The translations under genes were made by a program, and so were the position numbers. The notes under the pieces were generated by a model. The model did no database searches, was not told where the DNA came from, and was given only the letters and a program-made list of their open reading frames with translations. Source: Pelagibacteraceae bacterium AG-390-C22 (GTDB lineage Bacteria; Pseudomonadota; Alphaproteobacteria; Pelagibacterales; Pelagibacteraceae). From it: a DNA stretch of 64,000 nt. Below, one piece after another: positions 53,570 through 62,803 of the stretch. Within the stretch, counting starts at the first letter, position 1; each line of letters begins with the position of its first letter. The stretch lies in NCBI GenBank assembly GCA_003278125.1, contig QCGX01000001.1, positions 62,001-126,000 of the forward strand, read 5' to 3'.

Positions 53570-54457
53570 ATGTTTACAGGTCTCCTATTTTTAGCAGTGA
53601 TAATTGGGTCAATCGTTTTTCACATTTGGACTCCATGGTGGTGGACTGACATCGCCTCTAATTGGAGCGCAATGGATGATACTATAATTTTAAGTTTTTG
53701 GATTGGCGGTGGAGTATTCATTTTAGTTTGCCTTTTCATGGTCTATTGTATTTTTAGATACCAATATAAAGAAGGACGTAGATCAGAATATAAGCCTGAA
53801 GATAAAAAATTAGAAAAAGGACTAACTTGGTTGACTACGATTGGTGTTGTAGCTCTTCTGGCTCCTGGACTTGTTGTATGGAATAATTACATACGAGTAC
53901 CCGACAATGCTATTCAAGTAGAAGTGATGGCATGGCAGTGGGGTTGGAAATATAGATTACCAGGACAAGATGGAAAACTTGGAGCTTCTAACAACAGAAT
54001 AATTAGTGATGATAATCCTTACGGATTAAATATTGATGATCCAAATGGAAAAGATGACGTTTTTGTTGAAAGCAACGAATTGCATTTATTAAAAGATAGA
54101 CCTGTTAAAATTTTATTAAGATCGATTGATGTATTGCATAATTTCTATGTTCCGCAGTTTAGATCAAAAATGGATGCAGTTCCTGGAACTATTACTTATT
54201 ATTGGTTTGAGCCTAATAAAAATGGAGAGTATGAGGTTTTATGTGCCGAGTACTGCGGTGTTGCTCATTATGCCATGAGAGGAAAAGTTGTGGTAGAAGA
54301 CGAAGAAAGTTATAACAAATGGTTGTTAGAGCAAGAAACTTTTTCTAGCTTTACAGCTAAAAATAGAAATAATAAATTAAATAAGAAAAAATTTGTTAAG
54401 ATTAACAATTTATCAAGCAATAAAAATAGTATATTAAAGGAACAAGATGTCAGATGA
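53570..54457 (+). CDS. coxB: Cytochrome c oxidase subunit II
   Basis: Carries the CuA site that accepts electrons from cytochrome c. The 295-residue protein has N-terminal membrane helices (about 1-20, 40-62 and 82-102) and a periplasmic cupredoxin domain with VMAWQWGWKY (about 122) and the CuA ligands in VLHNFYVPQ and CAEYCGVAHYAM (about 225-236). A hydrophilic Lys/Asn-rich tail of ~35 residues follows the domain. It overlaps coxA by 11 bases. Confidence 0.97.
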   Translation: MFTGLLFLAVIIGSIVFHIWTPWWWTDIASNWSAMDDTIILSFWIGGGVFILVCLFMVYCIFRYQYKEGRRSEYKPEDKKLEKGLTWLTTIGVVALLAPGLVVWNNYIRVPDNAIQVEVMAWQWGWKYRLPGQDGKLGASNNRIISDDNPYGLNIDDPNGKDDVFVESNELHLLKDRPVKILLRSIDVLHNFYVPQFRSKMDAVPGTITYYWFEPNKNGEYEVLCAEYCGVAHYAMRGKVVVEDEESYNKWLLEQETFSSFTAKNRNNKLNKKKFVKINNLSSNKNSILKEQDVR

Positions 54458-56285
54458 ACTAAATATAAACAAAAAGAGAAAAAACCAGATAAAAACAAAA
54501 TCTTCTGCTGCTTCAGGTAGAGGAGAAACAGATATCGATTACGTTAGGCCCGCAGAATTACCCGAACAAGACCTTTATCATGGACATAGTTTTATAACTA
54601 AATGGATTTTTTGTCAGGATGCTAAAGTTATAGGGGTTCAGTATACTCTTACTGCAGTATTCACTGGAGTAGTCGGTTTAATTTTATCTTGGATGATGCG
54701 TATGCAACTTGGTTTTCCAGATTTATTTCCTTTTTTAACTGCAGAAACATATTATCAAATGGTAACAATGCATGGAATGATAATGGTAGTGTATTTATTA
54801 ACTGCTTTGTTTCTCGGAGGATTTGGCAATTACTTAATACCTCTAATGGTTGGAGCAAGGGACATGGTGTTTCCTTACGTAAACATGATAAGTTTTTGGA
54901 TGTTTTTTGTAGCTGTTGTGGTTTTGATGGCTAGCTTCTTTGTACCAGGAGGACCAACAGGATCAGGTTGGACTTTATATCCACCTCAAGCAATTTTAGA
55001 AGGTACTCCAGGTTCAGGTTATGGAATTCTGTTAATGCTAATATCTTTATCATTATTTGTAATTGGTTTTACCATGGGAGGTTTGAACTATGTAATTACT
55101 ATTTTACAGGCAAGAACTAGAGGAATGAGCTTGATGAGAATGCCCTTAACTATTTGGGGAATTTTTACTGCAACTGTTTTGGCTTTATTAGCTTTCCCAG
55201 CTTTGCTCGTTAGTTCAATTATGATGACATTAGATAAAGTTTTAGAAACAAGTTTTTTTATGCCAACTATTATTAAAGCAGGTGAGGCACTTTCTTACGA
55301 TGGTGGTAGCCCTATACTTTTCCAACACTTGTTTTGGTTTTTTGGTCATCCTGAAGTTTACATCGTTGCATTACCTGCTTTTGGAATTGTCTCTGACCTG
55401 ATTTCAGTACACTCTAGAAAAAATATTTTTGGATACAGGATGATGGTTTGGGCAATTGTTGGAATTGGTGCACTAAGCTTTTTTGTATGGGCTCACCATA
55501 TGTATGTAAGCGGTATGAGTCCTTGGTTTGGTTTCTTTTTTGCAACTACTACACTTATTATAGCTGTACCCACCGCTTTGAAGGTCTACAACTGGATACT
55601 TACACTTTGGAGAGGAAATATTAGAATAAATACTGTGATGCTTTTCTGTCTAGGTTTTATAGTCACTTTTGTAAATGGAGGTATAACAGGTATTTTCTTA
55701 GGAAATGTTGCTGTAGACGTTCCATTGTCTGACACCTATTTCGTAATCGCTCACTTTCATATGGTAATGGGAATAGCTCCTCTTATGGTAATTTTTGGAG
55801 CCATTTATCATTGGTTTCCTTTAGTTACTGGAAGACTAATGGATGAAAAATTGGGTAAATGGCATTTTTGGGTAACCTTTTTAGGCGCTTACTCTATTTA
55901 TTTTCCAATGCACTATTTAGGTTTCATTGGTGTACCAAGAAGATACTTTGAAATGTATGACAGTCCATACATGACTTCAGCTGTAGGAATGAATGAATTT
56001 ATAAGTGTTGCAGCTTTTATAGTGGGAGCGGCTCAATTTATCTTCTTTTACAATCTTGTAAAAAGCTTGAGATTAGGCAAGCCAGCGGGCAAGAACCCAT
56101 GGAAAGCTAATTCTCTAGAATGGCTTACACCTGATGTTCCTCCTACACATGGTAACTGGGGTGAAAAACTTCCGGTAGTTCACAGATGGGCATATGATTA
56201 TGGTGTACCCGGAGCAAAAGAAGACTATATTCCTCAAACAACTGCACCAAGTGAAGTTAAAGATGCAGAAGTAGAAAAAACTTAA
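54447..56285 (+). CDS. coxA: Cytochrome c oxidase subunit I
   Basis: Catalytic subunit with heme a and the heme a3-CuB centre; reduces oxygen and pumps protons. The 612-residue protein has 12 membrane helices, the low-spin heme His (MVTMHGMIMVVY, about 111), CuB ligands with the cross-linked Tyr (FGHPEVYIVALP, about 304), HHMYVSGM (about 353) and HFHMVMG (about 435). It starts within the coxB tail. An Asn-Pro-rich C-terminus carries VPPTHGNWGE. Confidence 0.98.
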   Translation: MSDELNINKKRKNQIKTKSSAASGRGETDIDYVRPAELPEQDLYHGHSFITKWIFCQDAKVIGVQYTLTAVFTGVVGLILSWMMRMQLGFPDLFPFLTAETYYQMVTMHGMIMVVYLLTALFLGGFGNYLIPLMVGARDMVFPYVNMISFWMFFVAVVVLMASFFVPGGPTGSGWTLYPPQAILEGTPGSGYGILLMLISLSLFVIGFTMGGLNYVITILQARTRGMSLMRMPLTIWGIFTATVLALLAFPALLVSSIMMTLDKVLETSFFMPTIIKAGEALSYDGGSPILFQHLFWFFGHPEVYIVALPAFGIVSDLISVHSRKNIFGYRMMVWAIVGIGALSFFVWAHHMYVSGMSPWFGFFFATTTLIIAVPTALKVYNWILTLWRGNIRINTVMLFCLGFIVTFVNGGITGIFLGNVAVDVPLSDTYFVIAHFHMVMGIAPLMVIFGAIYHWFPLVTGRLMDEKLGKWHFWVTFLGAYSIYFPMHYLGFIGVPRRYFEMYDSPYMTSAVGMNEFISVAAFIVGAAQFIFFYNLVKSLRLGKPAGKNPWKANSLEWLTPDVPPTHGNWGEKLPVVHRWAYDYGVPGAKEDYIPQTTAPSEVKDAEVEKT

Positions 56286-56295
56286 TACAAGGAAC

Positions 56296-57003
56296 ATGTC
56301 AGATCTAAATTTAGATAAATTGCCAGGCGGTTTCAAAGGCATGTCTGAAGATATAGGCTCAGATCAAACTACCTTTAAAGGAGTAAACTGGGGCAAGGCA
56401 ATGATGTGGATTTTTTTGCTGAGCGATACTTTTGTCTTTAGCTGTTTTTTGGTTGCTTATATGAAAGTGAGAGCTTCTGTAGTTGAACCATGGCCGTATC
56501 CTAGTGAAGTATTTGCTTTAGAAATGATGGGAGTTCCAGTTCCACTCTTATTAATTGCTATCATGACCTTTGTGTTGATTACTAGCAGCGGAACTATGGC
56601 ACTAGCAGTTAAATATGGTTATGAAAAAAACAGAAAGATGTGCGGATGGTTTGTTTTGTTGACTGCTATAGGAGGACTTACTTTTGTTGGTATGCAAGCA
56701 TTTGAATGGTCGAAACTAATATTTCATGATGGTGTAAGACCTTGGGCAAATCCTTTTGGTGCTGAGCAGTTTGGTGCTTTCTTTTTCATGATAACAGGTT
56801 TTCATGGAACTCACGTTTCAATTGGTGTTATCTTTTTGTTTATTTTTGCAAGAAAGGTTTTTAGAGGAGATTTTGATACTGGTAGAAGAGGGTATTTTAC
56901 CACAATGAAATCAGACTATGTAGCAATAGAAATACTAGGTCTTTACTGGCATTTTGTAGATTTAGTATGGGTATTTATATTTGCTTTCTTTTATTTATGG
57001 TAA
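56296..57003 (+). CDS. coxC: Cytochrome c oxidase subunit III
   Basis: 235-residue membrane subunit of the oxidase. It begins hydrophilic (about 1-30), then shows MMWIFLLSDTFVFSCFLVAY (about 36), AFEWSKLI with the typical conserved Glu region (about 139), FFFMITGFHGTHVSIGVIFLF (about 157) and IEILGLYWHFVDLVWVFIF at the end, the CoxC/CyoC signature. It is separated from coxA by 10 bases and followed by the subunit IV gene after 8 bases. Confidence 0.95.
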   Translation: MSDLNLDKLPGGFKGMSEDIGSDQTTFKGVNWGKAMMWIFLLSDTFVFSCFLVAYMKVRASVVEPWPYPSEVFALEMMGVPVPLLLIAIMTFVLITSSGTMALAVKYGYEKNRKMCGWFVLLTAIGGLTFVGMQAFEWSKLIFHDGVRPWANPFGAEQFGAFFFMITGFHGTHVSIGVIFLFIFARKVFRGDFDTGRRGYFTTMKSDYVAIEILGLYWHFVDLVWVFIFAFFYLW

Positions 57004-57011
57004 ACTAAACT

Positions 57012-57347
57012 ATGGCTGAAGCGAAAAAAGAACAAACAACTACACACAAAATAGGCATATATCTTTGGATATGGGGGCTATTATTTGTTTTAAGTTTTTT
57101 TTCTTACATGGTCGATTGGTATAATTTTCAAGGTTTATTGAGATGGTCATTAATTTTATTTTTTATGTTCCTTAAAGCTGGTTTGATAATGGCCTTCTTT
57201 ATGCACTTGTTTTGGGAAAGATATGCTTTGGTAAATGTACTTTTATGGCCAATGACCGCAATAGCTTGTTTTGTTGGCTTAATGGTAGCAGAAGGAAAGT
57301 ATACAGTATTTTCAAGATTATTTTATTTTTTTGTGGGGGGAGCTTAA
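57012..57347 (+). CDS. Cytochrome c oxidase subunit IV family protein
   Basis: 111-residue protein with three membrane helices: IYLWIWGLLFVLSFFSYMVDW, WSLILFFMFLKAGLIMAFFMHLFWE (the KAxLIMAFFMHL pattern of the prokaryotic subunit IV/CyoD family) and a C-terminal one. It probably stabilises the oxidase. It lies within the coxBA-coxC operon and ends 4 bases before the next small gene. Confidence 0.92.
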   Translation: MAEAKKEQTTTHKIGIYLWIWGLLFVLSFFSYMVDWYNFQGLLRWSLILFFMFLKAGLIMAFFMHLFWERYALVNVLLWPMTAIACFVGLMVAEGKYTVFSRLFYFFVGGA

Positions 57348-57351
57348 TTCT

Positions 57352-57615
57352 ATGGGTGGTTATAATATAGTTGCTGGATTTTTAATATTCTTTTTTCTTT
57401 TTGTTTATTTTGTTTGGTTTGGCACTTCATTAAAAATTGAAAGTGATAAAGATAAGAAAGATGATATTAAAATGAATCCTTACGACCAAATACCTGTACA
57501 TAGAAAATTAATCGATAAAAAGAATAAAAAAGTAGGAATTTTTGATTTGGGCAATCATATTTTAATTATAGGAATGATACTGATAACAATATTCATTTCT
57601 TTAAATGTGGGATAG
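57352..57615 (+). CDS. Small membrane protein in the oxidase operon, unknown
   Basis: 87 residues if started at the ATG at 57352 (MGGYNIVAG), which follows a GGGGGAG ribosome site; the listed TTG is 21 bases earlier. Helices at both ends (about 5-25 and 65-85) enclose a polar middle (KDKKDDIKMNPYDQIPVHRKLIDKK). I do not recognise the family. The operon position between subunit IV and ctaB suggests an oxidase subunit or assembly protein. It is not CtaG/Cox11, which has a copper motif that is missing here. Confidence 0.75.
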   Translation: MGGYNIVAGFLIFFFLFVYFVWFGTSLKIESDKDKKDDIKMNPYDQIPVHRKLIDKKNKKVGIFDLGNHILIIGMILITIFISLNVG

Positions 57616-57617
57616 TT

Positions 57618-58556
57618 TTGTCGCAAAACATACTTAAAAATAAATCTTCTCAGATAGACCTTAGCGTTTATATAAAATCTTTTTTACTGCTCATGAAACC
57701 AAGAGTAATGTCTCTTGTTTTGTTTACAGCTATGGTTGGTTTATTAGTTGCCCCAGTTACAGTTTCTTTTACAACAGCTTCATTGTCTTTGTTGGCTGTA
57801 GCTATAGGCTCAGGAGCTGCAGGGGCATTAAATATGTGGTACGAATCCGATGTAGATGCGCTTATGAGCAGAACATGCTTAAGACCTATACCAACTGGTA
57901 AAATTAAAAGGGAGCAAGCACTATTGTTTGGAATTATTCTTTCATTTATTTCAATAGTAATGCTTTATCTTTCTTCAAATTTAATCTCTGCACTTCTATT
58001 AGCAGCAACCATAAGTTTTTACTTTTTCATTTATACTATTTGGTTAAAAAGAAAAACTGCACAAAATATTGTAATTGGTGGCGCTGCAGGCGCACTCCCT
58101 CCAGTAATAGGCTGGGCTGTTGCAATGAATAATATTTCTTTAGAGCCAATAGTAATGTTTTTAATAATATTTATTTGGACCCCATCCCATTTTTGGGCTT
58201 TAAGTTTATATAAATTTAAAGATTATGAAAAAGCTAAGATTCCTATGCTACCGATTACTGCAGGAATTGAAAAAACAAAGCTTAATATTCTTGTTTATGC
58301 TTTCCTCATGTTGCCAGTTGTTATTGCTCCGTTTTTTATTGGATTTGGTAGTGTAATTTATTTGGTTTTATCTTTAGGAATGACAACTTACTATATACAA
58401 TTATGCTACTTACTATTCAAAACTAAGGCAGTTTCTAAATCAAATTTAATAGCCAGAAAAGTATTTGTATATTCAATATTTTATTTATTTTTTTTGTTTC
58501 TATTTATTCTTTTTGATAATTTGTTTAAATTAAATGAAATAATGAGCTTTTTCTAA
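57618..58556 (+). CDS. ctaB: Protoheme IX farnesyltransferase (heme O synthase)
   Basis: Attaches farnesyl to heme B, making heme O for the oxidase. The 312-residue UbiA-family protein has about eight helices, the Asp-rich motif NMWYESDVDALMSRT (about 74) with CLRPIPTGK, and the second motif WTPSHFWALSLYKFKDYEKA (about 191). The TTG at 57618 is the likely start: no in-frame ATG exists upstream, and the first internal ATG falls in MKPRVMSL. It lies 2 bases after the preceding gene. Confidence 0.95.
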   Translation: MSQNILKNKSSQIDLSVYIKSFLLLMKPRVMSLVLFTAMVGLLVAPVTVSFTTASLSLLAVAIGSGAAGALNMWYESDVDALMSRTCLRPIPTGKIKREQALLFGIILSFISIVMLYLSSNLISALLLAATISFYFFIYTIWLKRKTAQNIVIGGAAGALPPVIGWAVAMNNISLEPIVMFLIIFIWTPSHFWALSLYKFKDYEKAKIPMLPITAGIEKTKLNILVYAFLMLPVVIAPFFIGFGSVIYLVLSLGMTTYYIQLCYLLFKTKAVSKSNLIARKVFVYSIFYLFFLFLFILFDNLFKLNEIMSFF

Positions 58557-58610
58557 AACAAATTAATTAATATCAATTTTTGTTTATTTTCTATATTTTA
58601 GAAGAATCAA

Positions 58611-59987
58611 ATGAACTATTTTAGTACTAGAGATAAATCTTTAAAATTTAGTTTTAAAGATATTTTCCTAAGAGGTTTAGCTCCGGGAGGCGGCTTATTT
58701 TTACCTAGCGAAATAAAAAAGTTTAATCGAGCTGAATTAAATGATTTGAACACGTTAAGCTATAAAGAATTAGCCACAGAAATTATATTCAATTTTTGTA
58801 AAGACGAAGTTAGTAAAAATGAATTAAAATCTTTAATACAAAAATCATATAATAACTTTAAAAATGAAGAGGTTGTTAATTTAAAAAAGTTAGGTGATAT
58901 CAATCTTCTTGAGCTTTACAATGGGCCAACATTAGCTTTTAAAGATATCGCGATGCAAGTTATTGGAAATTTATATGAACATTTAAAAGTGGCAAAAGGA
59001 AAATCTGTGAATATAGTTGTCGCCACTTCAGGCGATACTGGATCAGCAGCAATAGCCGCTTTAAATAATAGAGAAAATATAAATTTGTTTGTTTTACATC
59101 CACACAATAAAATTTCGAGCACTCAAAGAAAAATAATGACAACTATTGGTGGTTCAAATATTTATAATATTGCTGTTAGAGGTTCTTTTGATGACTGTCA
59201 AAAAATAGTAAAAGAACTTTTCAATGATGATAATTTCAGATTAAAAATTAACATGTCCGGAGTAAATTCAATTAATTGGTCAAGAATTGTTTGTCAGATT
59301 GTTTATTATTTTTATTCATATTTTAGGTTAAAAAAAAATAATATTAGCTTCTCGGTTCCTACAGGAAACTTCGGAGATGTTTATGCTGGGTATATTGCAA
59401 AAAAAATGGGACTTCCAATTAATAAATTAATCGTGGCAACTAATGAGAACGATATATTAGAAAGAGTAATAAGTACGGGTAAATATAAACCTGAAAAAGT
59501 GAAACCATCAATTTCTCCAAGTATGGATATTCAAGTTGCTAGTAATTTTGAAAGATTACTTTTTTATGTTGTAGGTCAGGATGATAAAAAGGTTAGTTTA
59601 TTGATGGATAATCTAACTAAAAAAGGTTTTTTTAAATTAGATCAAAATGAAATCCAGGAAATCAAAAAAGATTTTGAAGCGGTAAAGATTGATGATGAAA
59701 CAACACGATTGATCATTAAGAATATAAATGATGAATTTAAATTTATTATTGATCCACATACTGCTACTGGGATTGGGGCCGCTAGAAAAGTTAAGGGAAT
59801 AGAAAATATTGTTGTTATTGGAACAGCTCATCCTTTTAAATTTAGTGATACAGTTCAAAGCGCAACTGGAATAAATTTAGAAGCGCCACCACATTTAAAA
59901 ATGAACATAGATAAAAAAGAAAAATTTGATATTATAAAAAATTCTAACTCTGAAGCTAAAGATTATATTTTAAGTAAATTATTATGA
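58611..59987 (+). CDS. thrC: Threonine synthase
   Basis: PLP enzyme converting O-phosphohomoserine to threonine. The 458-residue protein has the N-terminal MNYFSTRDKSLKFSFKDIFLRGLAPGGGLFLP, the PLP lysine in GPTLAFKDIAMQ (about 113) and VATSGDTGSAAIAAL (about 140). Homoserine kinase (thrB), which makes its substrate, is encoded on the other strand 0.9 kb away. The ATGA overlap couples it to the peroxiredoxin gene. Confidence 0.97.
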   Translation: MNYFSTRDKSLKFSFKDIFLRGLAPGGGLFLPSEIKKFNRAELNDLNTLSYKELATEIIFNFCKDEVSKNELKSLIQKSYNNFKNEEVVNLKKLGDINLLELYNGPTLAFKDIAMQVIGNLYEHLKVAKGKSVNIVVATSGDTGSAAIAALNNRENINLFVLHPHNKISSTQRKIMTTIGGSNIYNIAVRGSFDDCQKIVKELFNDDNFRLKINMSGVNSINWSRIVCQIVYYFYSYFRLKKNNISFSVPTGNFGDVYAGYIAKKMGLPINKLIVATNENDILERVISTGKYKPEKVKPSISPSMDIQVASNFERLLFYVVGQDDKKVSLLMDNLTKKGFFKLDQNEIQEIKKDFEAVKIDDETTRLIIKNINDEFKFIIDPHTATGIGAARKVKGIENIVVIGTAHPFKFSDTVQSATGINLEAPPHLKMNIDKKEKFDIIKNSNSEAKDYILSKLL

Positions 59988-60472
59988 AAATAAAAGTAGG
60001 CGATAAGTTACCTAGAGCAGAATTATTTTATCTTGATCAAAGCAATGATGCCAAAAAGATTGATATTTTAGATCTATGTAAAAATGATAAGGCTATCATT
60101 TTAGGTATGCCAGGAGCATTTACAAAAACATGTTCTACAATTCACTTACCTGGATACATAAAAAATTATGACTTAGCCTTAAAAAAAGGGGTCTCAAAAA
60201 TTTTATGTATTTCCGTAAATGATCCAAACGTTATGAAAGCATGGGGAGAAAATCAAAATACTGGAAATAAAATCTTCATGGTCGGCGATCCATTTCTTCA
60301 ATTCACAAAAGCTATCGGAGCTGAAGTAGATAAGTCTGAAAAAGGACTTGGAGTTAGGTCAAATAGATACACTATGCTTGTAGAAAATGGACAGGTAAAA
60401 AAAGTAGAGGAAGAAAAAGAGACGGCCTCTTGCGAATTATCTGCAGCTGAGAATTTTTTAAACTCTATTTAG
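59984..60472 (+). CDS. Peroxiredoxin (Prx5-like)
   Basis: Reduces hydroperoxides. The 162-residue protein has the peroxidatic Cys in GMPGAFTKTCSTIHLPGY (about residue 49), the Prx5 pattern PGAFTxxCS, and VGDPFLQFTKAIGAE typical of the group. Only one more Cys is evident (ASCELSAAE, about 154). No fused glutaredoxin domain is present. It overlaps thrC by four bases and the end of convergent rnhA by 8. Confidence 0.94.
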   Translation: MKIKVGDKLPRAELFYLDQSNDAKKIDILDLCKNDKAIILGMPGAFTKTCSTIHLPGYIKNYDLALKKGVSKILCISVNDPNVMKAWGENQNTGNKIFMVGDPFLQFTKAIGAEVDKSEKGLGVRSNRYTMLVENGQVKKVEEEKETASCELSAAENFLNSI

Positions 60473-60890
60473 TTTCAGAAACTGCCAGCTCATCAACAAG
60501 ATTGTTATATTTATTTCCTGCGTGAGCTTTAACCCATTTCCAATTGACTTTATGTTTTCGGCAAGAATTATCTAATTTAACCCAAAGGTCTTTATTTTTA
60601 ACTGGTTTTCTATTTGAGCTTTTCCAATTGTTCAATTTCCACTTTTTTATCCATTCTGTAATTCCATCTTTTACATACTTAGAGTCGGTATAGATTGTTA
60701 TTTCGGACTTTTTTTCAATTTTTTTTAAAGCCATTATTGGTGCCATTAATTCCATTCTATTATTGGTCGTTTTTTTTTCACTGCCTGAAATGCCAGTTTG
60801 ATTTGTATTACCATCTATAATAATTGCAGCCCATCCACCTTTTCCTGGATTTCCAGAACATGCACCATCAGTATAAATTTTAATTTTCAT
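60465..60890 (-). CDS. rnhA: Ribonuclease HI
   Basis: Degrades RNA in RNA-DNA hybrids. The 141-residue protein has all four catalytic acids: YTDGACSGNPGKGGWA (Asp about 7), NNRMELMAP (Glu about 47), YTDSKYV (Asp about 69) and the final Asp in NNLVDELA (about 133). The basic handle WKLNNWKSSNRKPVKNKDLW is normal. It shares one base with the thrB end. Confidence 0.97.
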   Translation of the reverse strand: MKIKIYTDGACSGNPGKGGWAAIIIDGNTNQTGISGSEKKTTNNRMELMAPIMALKKIEKKSEITIYTDSKYVKDGITEWIKKWKLNNWKSSNRKPVKNKDLWVKLDNSCRKHKVNWKWVKAHAGNKYNNLVDELAVSETK

Positions 60891-61858
60891 TAAAAGAAAT
60901 AATCCTCAAAGTTTTTAGAATTTTTATGAAATTCTAACCTTTTTAAATACTCAATGGGGTCTTTTACTTTTACAATTGCACCCTCCACAGTATTCAATGC
61001 ATCAAAAACTCTAGTTAGCAAGAATCTCAAAGCTGCTCCTTGAGATAAAACTTTTATATTGGCTTTTTCATCATCAGTTAGTTTTCTTACTGAACTATAT
61101 CCATCAATAAAGTTTTTAGCCTTTGTTACGTTAAAACTTAAATTTTTTTGCATTCCATCAAAACATAATGCGTTAAAACAAATTGCAATTTCAAATGCAT
61201 AAAAATCTTCGCAGGAAAAATAAAAATCTATTAGTCCACTAAATTTATTATCTTTAAAGAAAATATTATCGTTAAATAAATCAGCATGTATTATGCCTTT
61301 CGGCAGATCATTAGGCCAGTTTTTTTCAACATCAATAAGATTAGACTCGATTAGTTGTGGAAGATCTTGATGAATTTTTGAGCATTCTTTTTTAACTGAA
61401 TTAAATAATTTTCTCCATGAATTAATAGATAAATCATTTTTTCTTTTTATTTTGAAGTTTTTTGTAATTTCATGCATTCTGGCTACTTCAGTGCCAACAG
61501 AGCTACAATTTTCTGGAGAGAGAATTTTTTTTGCTTTACCTTCTAGAAAAGTTACAATCATAAGTTTTTTTCCATTATAATTACTGATAGCTTGATTTTG
61601 TTTATTTATAATTGGAATAGGACACTTAACTCCAGCTTTATTCAGACCAGCCATTAATTCAGAGAAGAAAGGAAGATCTTCGGATTTAACTCTTTTCTCA
61701 TAAATTGTAAGAATATATTTTTTATTATCTACCAGTAAAAAATAGTTAGTATTTTCTATACCTTCTTGAATTCCTTTTGAAGAATTTAATTTACCAATAG
61801 AATAATTTGATAGAATCTCTTCAATATTTTCTTTATCAAATTTTGTATATACAGCCAT
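60890..61858 (-). CDS. thrB: Homoserine kinase (ThrB2, aminoglycoside-phosphotransferase fold)
   Basis: Phosphorylates homoserine in threonine synthesis. The 322-residue protein belongs to the APH-fold ThrB of alphaproteobacteria, not the GHMP-kinase ThrB of E. coli. The catalytic loop is IHADLFNDNIFF (about residue 190) and the metal-binding motif is SGLIDFYFSCEDF (about 207). It lies between ispH and rnhA, with thrC nearby on the opposite strand. Confidence 0.95.
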   Translation of the reverse strand: MAVYTKFDKENIEEILSNYSIGKLNSSKGIQEGIENTNYFLLVDNKKYILTIYEKRVKSEDLPFFSELMAGLNKAGVKCPIPIINKQNQAISNYNGKKLMIVTFLEGKAKKILSPENCSSVGTEVARMHEITKNFKIKRKNDLSINSWRKLFNSVKKECSKIHQDLPQLIESNLIDVEKNWPNDLPKGIIHADLFNDNIFFKDNKFSGLIDFYFSCEDFYAFEIAICFNALCFDGMQKNLSFNVTKAKNFIDGYSSVRKLTDDEKANIKVLSQGAALRFLLTRVFDALNTVEGAIVKVKDPIEYLKRLEFHKNSKNFEDYFF

Positions 61859-62803
61859 TTAGTTTAATTCTTTAGGCAGCTTGAAAACTACTTTCTCTTC
61901 AGCAACTGTTATCTCTTCAATAGTTACCAAATAATCTTTCTTTATCTTTTTGATCAAATTTTGCACTAGTTCTTCTGGGGCTGAAGCTCCGGAAGATATA
62001 CCAATTATTTTTGAATTAGCAATGTCCAAAAAAGGAATTTCTTTTTCAGAGTGCATTAGTAATGAGTTTTTACATCCTGCTTTTTTTGCCACCTCAACTA
62101 ATCTGGCGGAGTTTGAAGAATTTCTGCTTCCAATAATAAAAAACATGTCACATTTTGATGCTATTTTTTTCACAGCTTTTTGACGATTAGTAGTTGCATA
62201 ACATATATCCTCTTTTATTGGACCTTTAATATTTGGAAATTTCTTTTTCAAATGTTCTATAATCTCAGCAGTATCATCTATCGATAAAGTTGTCTGAGTT
62301 ATATAGGCCATCGGTTTAGTAAATTTTTTATCGTTTAAAGATTTTGCATCATTAATTGTTTCAACTAGTGTTATGGATCCTTTTGGTAATTGTCCCATAG
62401 TCCCTATAACTTCAGGATGGTTGTTATGACCTACAAGAATAATATCATATCCTTTTTTAAAAAGTTGTTCAGATTCTCTATGAACTTTTGACACCAACGG
62501 ACAAGTTGCATCTACATAAGAAAGTTTTTTAAATTTTGCTTCTTCTGGCACAGTTTTTGGTACACCGTGAGCAGAAAAGACTACTGGTCTAGTATTATCT
62601 TTGATATCGGACAATTCATTTACAAATACAGCTCCTTTTTTTTTTAAATCTTCAACCACTTGTTTATTGTGAACTATTTCATGTCTCACATAAACTGGAG
62701 AACCATATTTATCTATTGATCTATCAACTATTTCTATAGCTCTTTTAACGCCTGCACAAAAACCTCGTGGAGATGCTAAATAAATTTTAAGTTCTTTTTT
62801 CAT
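61859..62803 (-). CDS. ispH: 4-hydroxy-3-methylbut-2-enyl diphosphate reductase
   Basis: Last step of the MEP pathway, producing IPP and DMAPP. The 314-residue protein has three iron-sulfur cysteines: SPRGFCAGVKRAIEIVD (about 17), DATCPLVSKVH (about 101) and EDICYATTNRQ (about 201), plus HEIVHN and HNNHPEVIGT. It overlaps blh by 17 bases, linking isoprenoid precursor supply to carotenoid/retinal synthesis encoded just upstream. Confidence 0.97.
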   Translation of the reverse strand: MKKELKIYLASPRGFCAGVKRAIEIVDRSIDKYGSPVYVRHEIVHNKQVVEDLKKKGAVFVNELSDIKDNTRPVVFSAHGVPKTVPEEAKFKKLSYVDATCPLVSKVHRESEQLFKKGYDIILVGHNNHPEVIGTMGQLPKGSITLVETINDAKSLNDKKFTKPMAYITQTTLSIDDTAEIIEHLKKKFPNIKGPIKEDICYATTNRQKAVKKIASKCDMFFIIGSRNSSNSARLVEVAKKAGCKNSLLMHSEKEIPFLDIANSKIIGISSGASAPEELVQNLIKKIKKDYLVTIEEITVAEEKVVFKLPKELN

